Shown here in pieces: positions 7,101 to 15,133 of a stretch of 64,000 nt of DNA (the first letter of the stretch is position 1; each line of letters starts with the position of its first letter). Below the pieces are notes generated by a model. That model ran no database searches. It was not told the DNA's origin and saw only the letters and a program-made list of their open reading frames with translations. Source of the stretch: Bacteroidales bacterium UBA5833. Lineage in GTDB: Bacteria; Bacteroidota; Bacteroidia; Bacteroidales; Lentimicrobiaceae. The stretch spans positions 1 to 64,000 of the forward strand of contig DJGZ01000013.1 in assembly GCA_002433025.1 (NCBI GenBank), read 5' to 3'. A program made the position numbers and the translations under genes.

Positions 7101-9236
7101 ATGAAGAAACGTATTTTAATGCTCCTGCTCACGGTTTGTACGTTTTGGGGAGTTGTCAAATCGCAAAATTCACAGTGGATTCAATATCTTGACTATAAGC
7201 ATATCAAAGCACTTGCTTTGGAAAATGATATTCTATGGGCGGGCACGTTGAGTGGGTTAGTCAAAATCGAATTGAACAGTGGAAATCTCATGTTTTATAA
7301 CTCACTGAATTCGGATTTGCCTTTCAATCTGATTAATGCACTGACCGTTGACATTGATGGAAATTTATGGATCGGAATGGGAAACTCCATGGATTCACGG
7401 ACTGGTGGACTCGCCAGGTTTGATGGTAATAATTGGAACGTTTTTACTACTGAGAATTCTGGTCTGCCGGGTAATCTTATCAATGCTATAATAGCGGATA
7501 CCTCCGGGAATATTTGGATTGGCACCAATAATGAAGGACTGGTAAAATTTGACGGTAACGAATGGTCTGTTTTTAATTCATCTAATTCGCCGCTTCCTGA
7601 GAATACCATTACCTGTGTGGCCATCGACGGCCAGGGGCGATTATGGGTGGGCACGCGTAACAGGGGATTAGGTGTTTTTGATGGTACTGAATGGTCTAAT
7701 TATCAAATGGACAATTCTGGTCTGCCCTCTGATTTAATAAGAACCATCGCTTTCGATATCGACAATGATGTTTGGATTGGTACAGCATTTGCTGGACTGA
7801 TTAAGTTTGACGGAGCAGAATGGGTTGTTTTCAATACTTCAAATTCAGGAATTCAGGATAATCAGGTTACTGCACTTTCAATTGATAACAATGGAGTAAA
7901 GTATGTGGGCACAAATTCCGGTGGCTTGTCATTGTATGATGATTTGACCTGGATTAATTACAATCACTCCGGGTCAGGTCTGCCCGCTGACTATATTCTT
8001 TCAGTGAATACTGATTCAGAGGCTGTGAAATGGGTTGGAACCATCAGCGGCCTGGTTAAACTGGAAAATGAACTACTGACGCAAGTCAACACCGCTAGTT
8101 GCGGTCTGCCGGAGAGTTCTGTCCGCAAAGTAGTTATTGATAAGAACGGAGTTAAGTGGATTGGAACCGGTGGATCCGGTTTAGTGAAGTTTGATGGCTC
8201 TGAATGGACAGAATTTAACACTGATAATTCCGATTTGCCAGACAATCGTATATATTCAGTAGTAATTGACGCAGATGGTGTTAAGTGGATAGGAACTTAC
8301 GGGGGAGGCCTTGTGAAAATGGATAATTCCGGCTGCACTGTTTATAATACTTCAAACTCTGGTTTGTCCAATAATATAGTCCGGTGTATATACATTGACA
8401 ATAACGGACATAAATGGATAGGTACATCACAGGGTGGAATAAGTGTTTTTGATGGTTCCGGCTGGACAGTATTCAATGAACAAAATTCCGGTCTTCCTGA
8501 TAACTATGTCAATACCATAACCAGTGATAATCAGGGAGTCATTTGGGTTGGGAGCAGTTCGGGCTTGACAGCCTATAACGGAAGCAACTGGACTACTTAT
8601 GATATCAGTAATTCAGGATTGGAGGCAGATAATGTGGTCGATATTTTGATAGATGATGACGGGTTAATATGGGTGGCCACAGATGGTGGAGGGCTAGTGA
8701 CCTTTAATGGCGTGGAGTGGCAGAATCTTAATCAGGGGCTTCATGATTTATATCTGAGCAGTATTTGTTTGGATGGCAATGGATCGGTCTGGGCCGGCAC
8801 TTGGAATGAAGGAATCGGTTATTTTAACGGATCAGGCTGGACTTTTTACAATGCCTCAAATTCTCCTCTTTCAGATAATTATATAAATTCAATTACTTTG
8901 GATAGTAATGGTTCAAAATGGATCAGCACAAAGTTTGGAGGCATTAATGTTTTTAATGAGCAGGGAGTTCCCAATTCCATTCCTGATATGACTGATTTTT
9001 CGCTTTCAGTCCATATATACCCCAATCCGGTAATCGATTATCTGATAATTGATGATGAACAGTTTTCAGGCAATTATTATGTCAGGATATATAATTTGCA
9101 AGGGGTTTTATTAAAAGAACAAATAATTTCAGAATCTGATCATAGTATAAATGTCAGTGAGTTCTCCTCAGGTCCATACATAGTATATGTTAAATCAGAC
9201 ACTTTGACAAGAGTTATAAAAATGATCAAGTACTAA
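7101..9236 (+). CDS. Secreted two-component-regulator-type beta-propeller protein with T9SS tail
   Basis: Secreted protein of 711 residues. Signal peptide 1-22 (MKKRILMLLLTVCTFWGVVKS). Residues about 35-610 hold some fourteen repeats of roughly 42 residues with the WIGT/WVGT and 'GLVKFDG-W' signatures of Reg_prop blades, the propeller seen in hybrid two-component sensors; here no kinase follows. The C-terminal 75 residues (IYPNPVIDYLIID ... YIVYVKSD) are a type-A T9SS sorting domain, so the protein should cross the outer membrane by T9SS and be anchored or released. The gene is visibly AT-richer than its neighbours and lies between copies of an intergenic repeat, suggesting a separate origin. 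Ligand unknown. Confidence 0.88.
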   Translation: MKKRILMLLLTVCTFWGVVKSQNSQWIQYLDYKHIKALALENDILWAGTLSGLVKIELNSGNLMFYNSLNSDLPFNLINALTVDIDGNLWIGMGNSMDSRTGGLARFDGNNWNVFTTENSGLPGNLINAIIADTSGNIWIGTNNEGLVKFDGNEWSVFNSSNSPLPENTITCVAIDGQGRLWVGTRNRGLGVFDGTEWSNYQMDNSGLPSDLIRTIAFDIDNDVWIGTAFAGLIKFDGAEWVVFNTSNSGIQDNQVTALSIDNNGVKYVGTNSGGLSLYDDLTWINYNHSGSGLPADYILSVNTDSEAVKWVGTISGLVKLENELLTQVNTASCGLPESSVRKVVIDKNGVKWIGTGGSGLVKFDGSEWTEFNTDNSDLPDNRIYSVVIDADGVKWIGTYGGGLVKMDNSGCTVYNTSNSGLSNNIVRCIYIDNNGHKWIGTSQGGISVFDGSGWTVFNEQNSGLPDNYVNTITSDNQGVIWVGSSSGLTAYNGSNWTTYDISNSGLEADNVVDILIDDDGLIWVATDGGGLVTFNGVEWQNLNQGLHDLYLSSICLDGNGSVWAGTWNEGIGYFNGSGWTFYNASNSPLSDNYINSITLDSNGSKWISTKFGGINVFNEQGVPNSIPDMTDFSLSVHIYPNPVIDYLIIDDEQFSGNYYVRIYNLQGVLLKEQIISESDHSINVSEFSSGPYIVYVKSDTLTRVIKMIKY

Positions 9237-9969
9237 GCACCGATTCTAAATATGTGTAGGAAAGAATTATATGTTTCCCCGAGATTCTTTAAATTTTGAG
9301 TCAATCCGTCCGAACGTCCATGTCAACCTGAGAGTAAAGGGTTTAGGATTCGGCCATTCGACTTGGGATAGGCTGGTCTAGGCTGGTCTCGGCTACGCAC
9401 GGCCACCGTCGCTCACCACAAGTTGTTCAGGCTAAATTTTCTGATTTCACTTGTCCCGCGAGAAGAGGATAGCCGGATAACTAGGGATATTTGGATTTTA
9501 GATTTTAGATTTTAGATTTTAGATTTTAGATTTCGGATTTCGGATTTCGGATTTCGGATTCGTTTCGATACCAGGATTCTCCTAACAGGTTTTCTTTCAA
9601 CCTGTTAGGTGTATAAAAGACGTTTAAACCTTGAAAAGTCAAACTCTTTTCACGGATTGGACGTCCGCGTCAACAGTGGATTTTGGATTTCGGATTTCGG
9701 ATTCGTTTTGGTACCAGGATTCTCCTAACAGGTTTTCTTTTAACCTGTTAGGTGTAAAAAAGACGATTAAACCTTGAAAAGTCAAACTCTTTTCACGGAC
9801 TGGATGTCCACGTCAACAGAGCCGGAGAGCGGGATACCTCGTATTGAAATACCTTGATTTCATTTACACATTTACACATCTACACATTCACACATTGCGA
9901 AGCACCAGAACACCCGAACCCCGCAGTTGCGGGACTCCGCTTCGCTACGCACCCGAACACATCTCCGCA
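9237..9969. repeat. Non-coding region with two tandem copies of the inverted-repeat element
   Basis: No gene in about 730 bp. A tract of five GATTTTA-type heptamers changes into GATTTCG heptamers (about 9488-9560). Copy 3 of the element follows (about 9555-9676; arms 9581-9591 and 9599-9609), with CTTTC in the loop. Copy 4 follows directly after another short heptamer run (about 9698-9832; arms 9724-9734 and 9742-9752). Then come 'tttacacatctacacat' text and a repeat (9871-9960) with the CCGCAGTTGCGG palindrome, also present at 354-416. A short 10-bp tandem (TAGGCTGGTC) lies near 9369-9388. Confidence 0.8.
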
Positions 9970-9999
9970 TTGCACAGTATTAGCCCTTCCGTATCTTTG
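9970..9999 (+). promoter_or_regulatory. Candidate promoter of the MazG-like gene
   Basis: TTG at 9970-9972 and TATCTTTG at 9992-9999, a 19-bp spacing that fits the Bacteroidota -33/-7 arrangement. It lies 25 bp before the ATG at 10024 and excludes the longer open frame that starts at 9844. Confidence 0.65.
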
Positions 10000-10023
10000 T
10001 ATTCAAACTTTAAATTTCCAAAA

Positions 10024-10353
10024 ATGACATTGCACGAAGCACAGCAAAAGGTTGATCATTGGATAACCACCACCGGTGTAAGGTATTTCAATGAACTGAC
10101 CAATACCGCGATACTGATGGAAGAGGTGGGAGAGGTGGCCCGTATCATGGCCCGCAGGTACGGTGAGCAGTCAGAAAAGGAATCCGACAAGGCGGCCGAT
10201 CTGGCCGATGAAATGGCCGACGTGCTTTTTGTGCTGATCTGCCTGGCCAACCAGACCGGCGTTGACCTTACAGCAGCCCTGGGAAAAAACCTGGAAAAGA
10301 AAACCCACCGCGATGCTGAGCGCCATCTGAATAATCCCAAACTGAAAAAATAA
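10024..10353 (+). CDS. MazG-like nucleotide pyrophosphohydrolase
   Basis: Small all-alpha NTP pyrophosphohydrolase of 109 residues that hydrolyses (d)NTPs to monophosphates, probably a house-cleaning enzyme. The Mg-binding MazG pattern is present: EEVGEVARI in the first helix pair and DLADEMADVLFVL in the second. I chose the ATG at 10024 because a promoter lies just upstream and the extension from 9844 translates repeat DNA into low-complexity sequence. The length fits single-domain members (RS21-C6/YpjD type). Confidence 0.88.
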   Translation: MTLHEAQQKVDHWITTTGVRYFNELTNTAILMEEVGEVARIMARRYGEQSEKESDKAADLADEMADVLFVLICLANQTGVDLTAALGKNLEKKTHRDAERHLNNPKLKK

Positions 10354-10432
10354 ACCGACGGCGCACCTCAGGGATTTTCGTTACCGGTGCCGCCCGGATT
10401 CAGGGGCGCATGGCTGAAAAAAATCTATAAAT

Positions 10433-10457
10433 CCCTCAGCCGGGCTGAGTGGTTTTT
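10433..10457 (+). terminator. Possible terminator after the MazG-like gene
   Basis: CTCAGC/GCTGAG stem (10435-10440 and 10444-10449), then TGG and a T5 run; about 80 bp past the stop. Confidence 0.5.
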
Positions 10458-10527
10458 ATGTTGACGGTTATCAGGGTTGTTTTGTGTGTGGCTGACATTC
10501 ACATGGGCCGGGAATGCCGGAGCTAAA

Positions 10528-11355
10528 TCAGATAATCCCCAGTTGTTTTTCCATCAGGCCTATCACCTCCAGGTGAAGTGTATGCCGGCGTGCTGTCATG
10601 GTTTCCTGCAGCGACAGGTATTGCCCGGGCAGCTCAGCATGGTTTTTCGGCGCGTTTTTAATGTATTTCCGGAGCAGTTCCATACCCACCACATGATCGT
10701 GCCATTCGCCCAGCAGGTCGTTGGCCGTTTCAAGCATTTTCAGCGTCTGGCTCAGCAGGGGCAGGGCCGGATCGTCACGGTGGAATACCGTGAGCAGGTA
10801 ATTGCACTGCTTTAGTTTTCTCCTTATTTCATGCAGATTTTCATCATGTACCTGATCGTTCTTCAGATCGCCGCATTTATCGAGCAACTCGTTAACAAGG
10901 TTAATGATGGCCTCTCCTATGGCCAGCGTTTTCCCGCGAACGGGAATTTCATCCGCTGTCTGCTGAAATGTGTCGGTATAATCCCGTACCTTATGCGCTT
11001 CAAGATAGCCGGTAAACCTGCGTATGGATTTTTTTTCGGTTTTGGTAAGGTAGTGCAGAAAATCACTGAAATCCTGGTTCAGCGCACTTTCATACTTTTT
11101 GACCAGCAATTGCTGCACCTGGGCATCCCTCATTTTGCCTGATAATTTAAAAAGCCGGCTGAGTTCTCCCCCGGCTTTTTCCGCATCGAAAGCCGGATCA
11201 AGCTTCTCAAGCAGCATCAGTACGGCCCTGATCCGTTTTACGGCAACCCGCATGTCGTGTATGGAGTCGGCGTCGAAGCATTCACGGACTTTTACGAAAT
11301 TTGCGGCAAAAGCGGTGCACTGTTTCCCGAAGTAATTGCTGAGGCGCTGGTGCAT
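10528..11355 (-). CDS. CHAD domain protein
   Basis: Alpha-helical CHAD (conserved histidine alpha-helical) protein of about 275 residues; the domain binds inorganic polyphosphate and often targets polyP granules. The conserved pattern is visible: DSIHDMRVAVKRIRAVL near the N-terminus with its basic helix, and later LHEIRRKLKQCNYLL and EWHDHVVGMELL with His and basic residues. The open frame extends to 11424, but the ATG at 11355 (MHQRLSNYF) better fits the start of the domain; the extra 23 residues resemble nothing. No CYTH/thiolase partner is adjacent. It is divergent from the DUF5686 gene. Confidence 0.82.
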   Translation of the reverse strand: MHQRLSNYFGKQCTAFAANFVKVRECFDADSIHDMRVAVKRIRAVLMLLEKLDPAFDAEKAGGELSRLFKLSGKMRDAQVQQLLVKKYESALNQDFSDFLHYLTKTEKKSIRRFTGYLEAHKVRDYTDTFQQTADEIPVRGKTLAIGEAIINLVNELLDKCGDLKNDQVHDENLHEIRRKLKQCNYLLTVFHRDDPALPLLSQTLKMLETANDLLGEWHDHVVGMELLRKYIKNAPKNHAELPGQYLSLQETMTARRHTLHLEVIGLMEKQLGII

Positions 11356-11493
11356 AGTTATTCGATGTTGAATTGTAAAAATAAGCATCATTTGGATTTT
11401 AATCCGGACTGAATGTAAATTCATTGTTAATTTTACACAAGCATCCGGATAAATTATAGGAAGCGGAGAAATAGTGGTAACTTTCGATACAGA

Positions 11494-13938
11494 ATGCTAT
11501 ATCCTGTGAAATCATTTTTCAATTTCAGATTTTTCATAATTCTTACGCTGTTTTTCAGCGCTGTATTATCGCATGCCCAGGAATACCGGGTAAGCGGCAG
11601 GGTAAATGATTCGGCAAGTGCTGAGCCGCTGGCTTTTGTAAATATTGTGATCAACGAAGGGCGGCAGGGCGGCGTAACGGATATCGACGGACGTTACAGC
11701 CTTGTAAGTCATGAACCGGTTCGTTCGCTGCGTTTCAGTTATGTTGGATATCGGCCGCTGTTGTTGTCGCCGGTGAATGAGAAAGCGCAGGTGAAGATGG
11801 TAAGCCTTGGTTTTGAGCTTTCTGAAGTGCTGATTGCCGCCGGAGAGAATCCCGCGCACCGGATTATCCGCAACGCGGTGGCCAACCGTAAAATCAATGA
11901 TCCGGAGAATATTCCTTACTACACTTATACCTCTTACGATAAGATGTACTTTACGGCTGATGCTGATTCGCTGCGCAGAGATGAAGGTCTTCCGGCAGAT
12001 TCATCTGAAATCAGACTGCTGAAAATCCTTGAACGTCAGCATCTCTTCCTGATGGAATCGTTGGCCGAACACCAGTATATTGCGCCGGGCCGGAGCAAGG
12101 ACAGGGTTATCGCCACACGTATCTCCGGGTTAAAAGATCCTTTGTTCGTTTTTCTGATTTCCTCCATGCAGTCAAACTCATTTTACGGGGACTTGATAAA
12201 TATCGCGGGAGCTAATTATATAAATCCCGTGAGCAGGGGTTCGGAACAACGTTACTTCTTCTCGCTTCAGGATACCATCTACAGTGATACCCCCGGCGAT
12301 ACCACCTTCGTGATAGCCTATAAACCACGTGCGAACAGGAATTTCGACGGGCTGAAAGGATTGGTGTATATCAGCAATAATGGCTGGGCCATCAGGAATG
12401 TGATTGCCGAACCGGCCAGGCCGGATGAAAAACTGGGCATCAGGATCAGGCAGATGTACGAATTTCTCAATGGGCGATACTGGTTTCCGGTTCAGCTCGA
12501 AACGGAGATTACCTTTAATAACCTGGCAATGAGCCGGTCAAGGCCTGTTGGGATAGGCAAAAGCTATCGCCGCGATATTGTGTTTGATACCGTACTAAGC
12601 CGGCGGGAGGTGGGAAATATCGCCGTTGAACTTACCCCTGATGCCGCTGATCGCGACGAGGCCTTCTGGTTTTTTCACAGGGGGGATTCACTGAGCCTGA
12701 AGGAGCGGAATACCTATCAGACCATCGACAGCCTCGGGAGGGTTCACCGTCTTGACCAGAAGGCTAAAGGGTTCGCGGCACTGATTTCGGGGCGGCTGCC
12801 GCTTGGTTATGCCGAAATCGATCTCAACCGCCTGGCCCGCTACAGTAAATATGAAGGTTTGTATGCCGGTATCGGCCTGTATACCAGCAACCGCCTCTCG
12901 CGAGTTGTGAAGGTGGGTGGATACTGGGGTTACGGATTCGGGGATCAGCAGGCAAAGTACGGCGGTGAGCTTTCGTTCAGGCTGCAGCGGCATGGCAATG
13001 CAATACTGAACCTCAGCTACGCAGACGATCTTGAAGAGTCGGCCGGAACTGTTTTTTTTGATGACAACAACCAGTCCCTGAATGCGCTGAACTACAGGCG
13101 CTTTTATATTGACCGGATGGAGCTGACCGAAAAATACCGCGCAATGCTTGATTTTCGTGTACTCAGATACATCAGGATGGGCGCCGGCGTCGTGCGGGAA
13201 TACAAACGGCCGGGTTTCGATTATGCCTTCGACAGGGGAAGTGATGATATCGGGGTGCTAACACGTGATCATATTTTCGGGAAGATCACTGCCGGGTTGC
13301 GTTTTGCCTGGGGGGAGAAGTTTATCCGTGACAAGGACAGCCAGCTCTCGCTGGGAACCACATACCCCATCCTCTGGCTGCAATACACGGCCAGCCGCAA
13401 AGGGTTCCTCGACGGACAATTTGATTACAACAGGCTTGATCTCCGCCTGAAGTGGACGTTTTATACCCGGTTTATCGGCAATACGGTTGTTTGGCTGGCC
13501 GGAAGCTACATCGACAAAACCGTTCCGGGTTCCGAACTGGCCAATGGCAGGGGGAGCTCCGGTAACGGATTCTCGCTGTTTTCTCCGGTCAGCTTCAGCA
13601 CCATGAGGCCGGGTGAATTTCTTAACGACCGTTTCGGGGCAGTATTTATTACACACAATTTCGGTAAACTGCTTTTCCGCTCCGCGCATTTTGAACCGGA
13701 GCCGGCCCTTATTTTCAATGCAGGCATCGGGAGCCTGAGCCATCCTGAAAAACACAGGTTTGCACAGTTCAATACCATGGAGAAAGGGTATGCAGAAGCA
13801 GGGTTCGCCCTGAATAATATCATAAAGTCTTCATTTTCAGGTATTGGTGTAGCCCTGCTCTATCGTGGCGGGGCATATAGCTACGACCGTTTCGGAAAAA
13901 ATATTATGGGACGGCTTACGCTGAATTATTCATTCTGA
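11494..13938 (+). CDS. DUF5686 / carboxypeptidase-regulatory-like outer-membrane protein
   Basis: Large envelope protein of 814 residues, widespread in Bacteroidota. Signal peptide about 1-28 (ending SHAQ). A carboxypeptidase D regulatory-like (TonB-receptor-associated) beta-sandwich covers about 30-110 with SAEPLAFVNIVIN and GVTDIDGRYSL. The remainder is the DUF5686 region, rich in alternating hydrophobic and aromatic strands, ending in an aromatic residue (LTLNYSF) as outer-membrane barrels do. The function is not established; it is probably an outer-membrane barrel. A weak TAACTTTC promoter-like element lies at 11478. The AI-2E permease follows 89 bp downstream. Confidence 0.85.
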   Translation: MLYPVKSFFNFRFFIILTLFFSAVLSHAQEYRVSGRVNDSASAEPLAFVNIVINEGRQGGVTDIDGRYSLVSHEPVRSLRFSYVGYRPLLLSPVNEKAQVKMVSLGFELSEVLIAAGENPAHRIIRNAVANRKINDPENIPYYTYTSYDKMYFTADADSLRRDEGLPADSSEIRLLKILERQHLFLMESLAEHQYIAPGRSKDRVIATRISGLKDPLFVFLISSMQSNSFYGDLINIAGANYINPVSRGSEQRYFFSLQDTIYSDTPGDTTFVIAYKPRANRNFDGLKGLVYISNNGWAIRNVIAEPARPDEKLGIRIRQMYEFLNGRYWFPVQLETEITFNNLAMSRSRPVGIGKSYRRDIVFDTVLSRREVGNIAVELTPDAADRDEAFWFFHRGDSLSLKERNTYQTIDSLGRVHRLDQKAKGFAALISGRLPLGYAEIDLNRLARYSKYEGLYAGIGLYTSNRLSRVVKVGGYWGYGFGDQQAKYGGELSFRLQRHGNAILNLSYADDLEESAGTVFFDDNNQSLNALNYRRFYIDRMELTEKYRAMLDFRVLRYIRMGAGVVREYKRPGFDYAFDRGSDDIGVLTRDHIFGKITAGLRFAWGEKFIRDKDSQLSLGTTYPILWLQYTASRKGFLDGQFDYNRLDLRLKWTFYTRFIGNTVVWLAGSYIDKTVPGSELANGRGSSGNGFSLFSPVSFSTMRPGEFLNDRFGAVFITHNFGKLLFRSAHFEPEPALIFNAGIGSLSHPEKHRFAQFNTMEKGYAEAGFALNNIIKSSFSGIGVALLYRGGAYSYDRFGKNIMGRLTLNYSF

Positions 13939-14027
13939 ACCGGACAACAGCCTCGGCGCAATTATTGCCGGGATTACATTTCCACATTTCGGGAATCAAT
14001 AGTATATTAGCATAAAAATAGCGAAAA

Positions 14028-15122
14028 ATGAACCGCACCGTGAAGTTGATTGCCAGTATCGTGCTTGGGATAGCCGGTCTGTTGTTTATCTGGTATTTTT
14101 CAAACATTGTGTTTTATATCCTCACGGCAGCGGTGATTTCGGTGGTTGGAAGGCCGGTGGTGCATTTTTTTGACGGGTTGAGGTTAGGAAAACTCAAGCT
14201 CCCTCACGCTGTCGGTGCTTTGCTGGCATTGGTGCTGATTTTGCTGCTGGTGGTTTCGTTCTTTGCCATTTTCGTGCCGATGATTGCCCAGCAGGCCAGG
14301 GCTATTGCGGCCATCGATACCAATGCGCTGGCTTTTGCTTTTCGCGAACCATTGGCCGCGGTTGATGCAGCCCTTCACCAGATGTCGATACTTCAGCCCG
14401 GGCAGGGAGTGCAGGAAGCCCTGCTCGAACGGCTTCAGTCTATTGTAAGCGTGGCCTCTTTTGCCAGCGCGTTCAATTACATTGTATCCTTTACAGGAAC
14501 GTTTATGATGGCAATATTTTCCATCCTTTTTATCAGTTTTTTCTTTCTGAAAGATGACAAGCTGTTTTATAACGCATTTATGCTGCTGGTTCCGCTTAAA
14601 TACAATGAATCCGCCTCCCGCATCCTGCATGAGGTGAAGCGCCTGCTCACCCGCTATTTTCTTGGGCTGTGTATGGAAGTGGCCTCCATGGTTACCCTGA
14701 TTTCTCTTGGTCTCACGGTGTTTGGCGTGGAGAATGCCCTGCTGATCGGTTTTATCGGCGGGCTGATGAATATCATACCCTATCTCGGCCCGTTGATCGG
14801 TGCCACCATTGGAATTGTCATCGGCATCATCGGCAGCCTCTCGATGGGGGCCTATACCGCGATCCTGCCGCTCAGCCTTACCATTGCCGGGGTGTTTGCC
14901 GGCGCCAATGTGGTTGACAATATGCTGCTGCAGCCGGTCATCTATTCAACCAGCGTGAAAGCACACCCGATAGAGATATTCCTGGTGATCATTATTGCAG
15001 GCAGCCTTTTCGGGATTACAGGAATGATCATGGCCGTTCCGGCTTACACTGTACTAAGGGTAATTCTCCGTGAGTTCTTCAGCGAAATGCGGCTGATTAA
15101 AAAGCTTACAGAGAATATGTAG
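14028..15122 (+). CDS. AI-2E family transporter (YdgG/TqsA/PerM type permease)
   Basis: Inner-membrane protein of 364 residues with about eight hydrophobic segments: a pair at 7-50, one near 65-90, a long amphipathic loop at 95-155, then a cluster from 160 to 355. This is the PF01594 topology. Family members export small solutes, AI-2, or Na+/H+; the substrate cannot be inferred. The conserved GGLMNIIPYLGPLIGA segment is present. It follows the DUF5686 gene on the same strand and converges on the subtilase gene with an 11-bp gap. Confidence 0.88.
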   Translation: MNRTVKLIASIVLGIAGLLFIWYFSNIVFYILTAAVISVVGRPVVHFFDGLRLGKLKLPHAVGALLALVLILLLVVSFFAIFVPMIAQQARAIAAIDTNALAFAFREPLAAVDAALHQMSILQPGQGVQEALLERLQSIVSVASFASAFNYIVSFTGTFMMAIFSILFISFFFLKDDKLFYNAFMLLVPLKYNESASRILHEVKRLLTRYFLGLCMEVASMVTLISLGLTVFGVENALLIGFIGGLMNIIPYLGPLIGATIGIVIGIIGSLSMGAYTAILPLSLTIAGVFAGANVVDNMLLQPVIYSTSVKAHPIEIFLVIIIAGSLFGITGMIMAVPAYTVLRVILREFFSEMRLIKKLTENM

Positions 15123-15133
15123 CAACCCGCCAA

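Noticed and set aside
9488..9560. Heptamer tract as a CRISPR array
   Set aside because: Units are 7 bp with no spacers; it is a simple tandem repeat.
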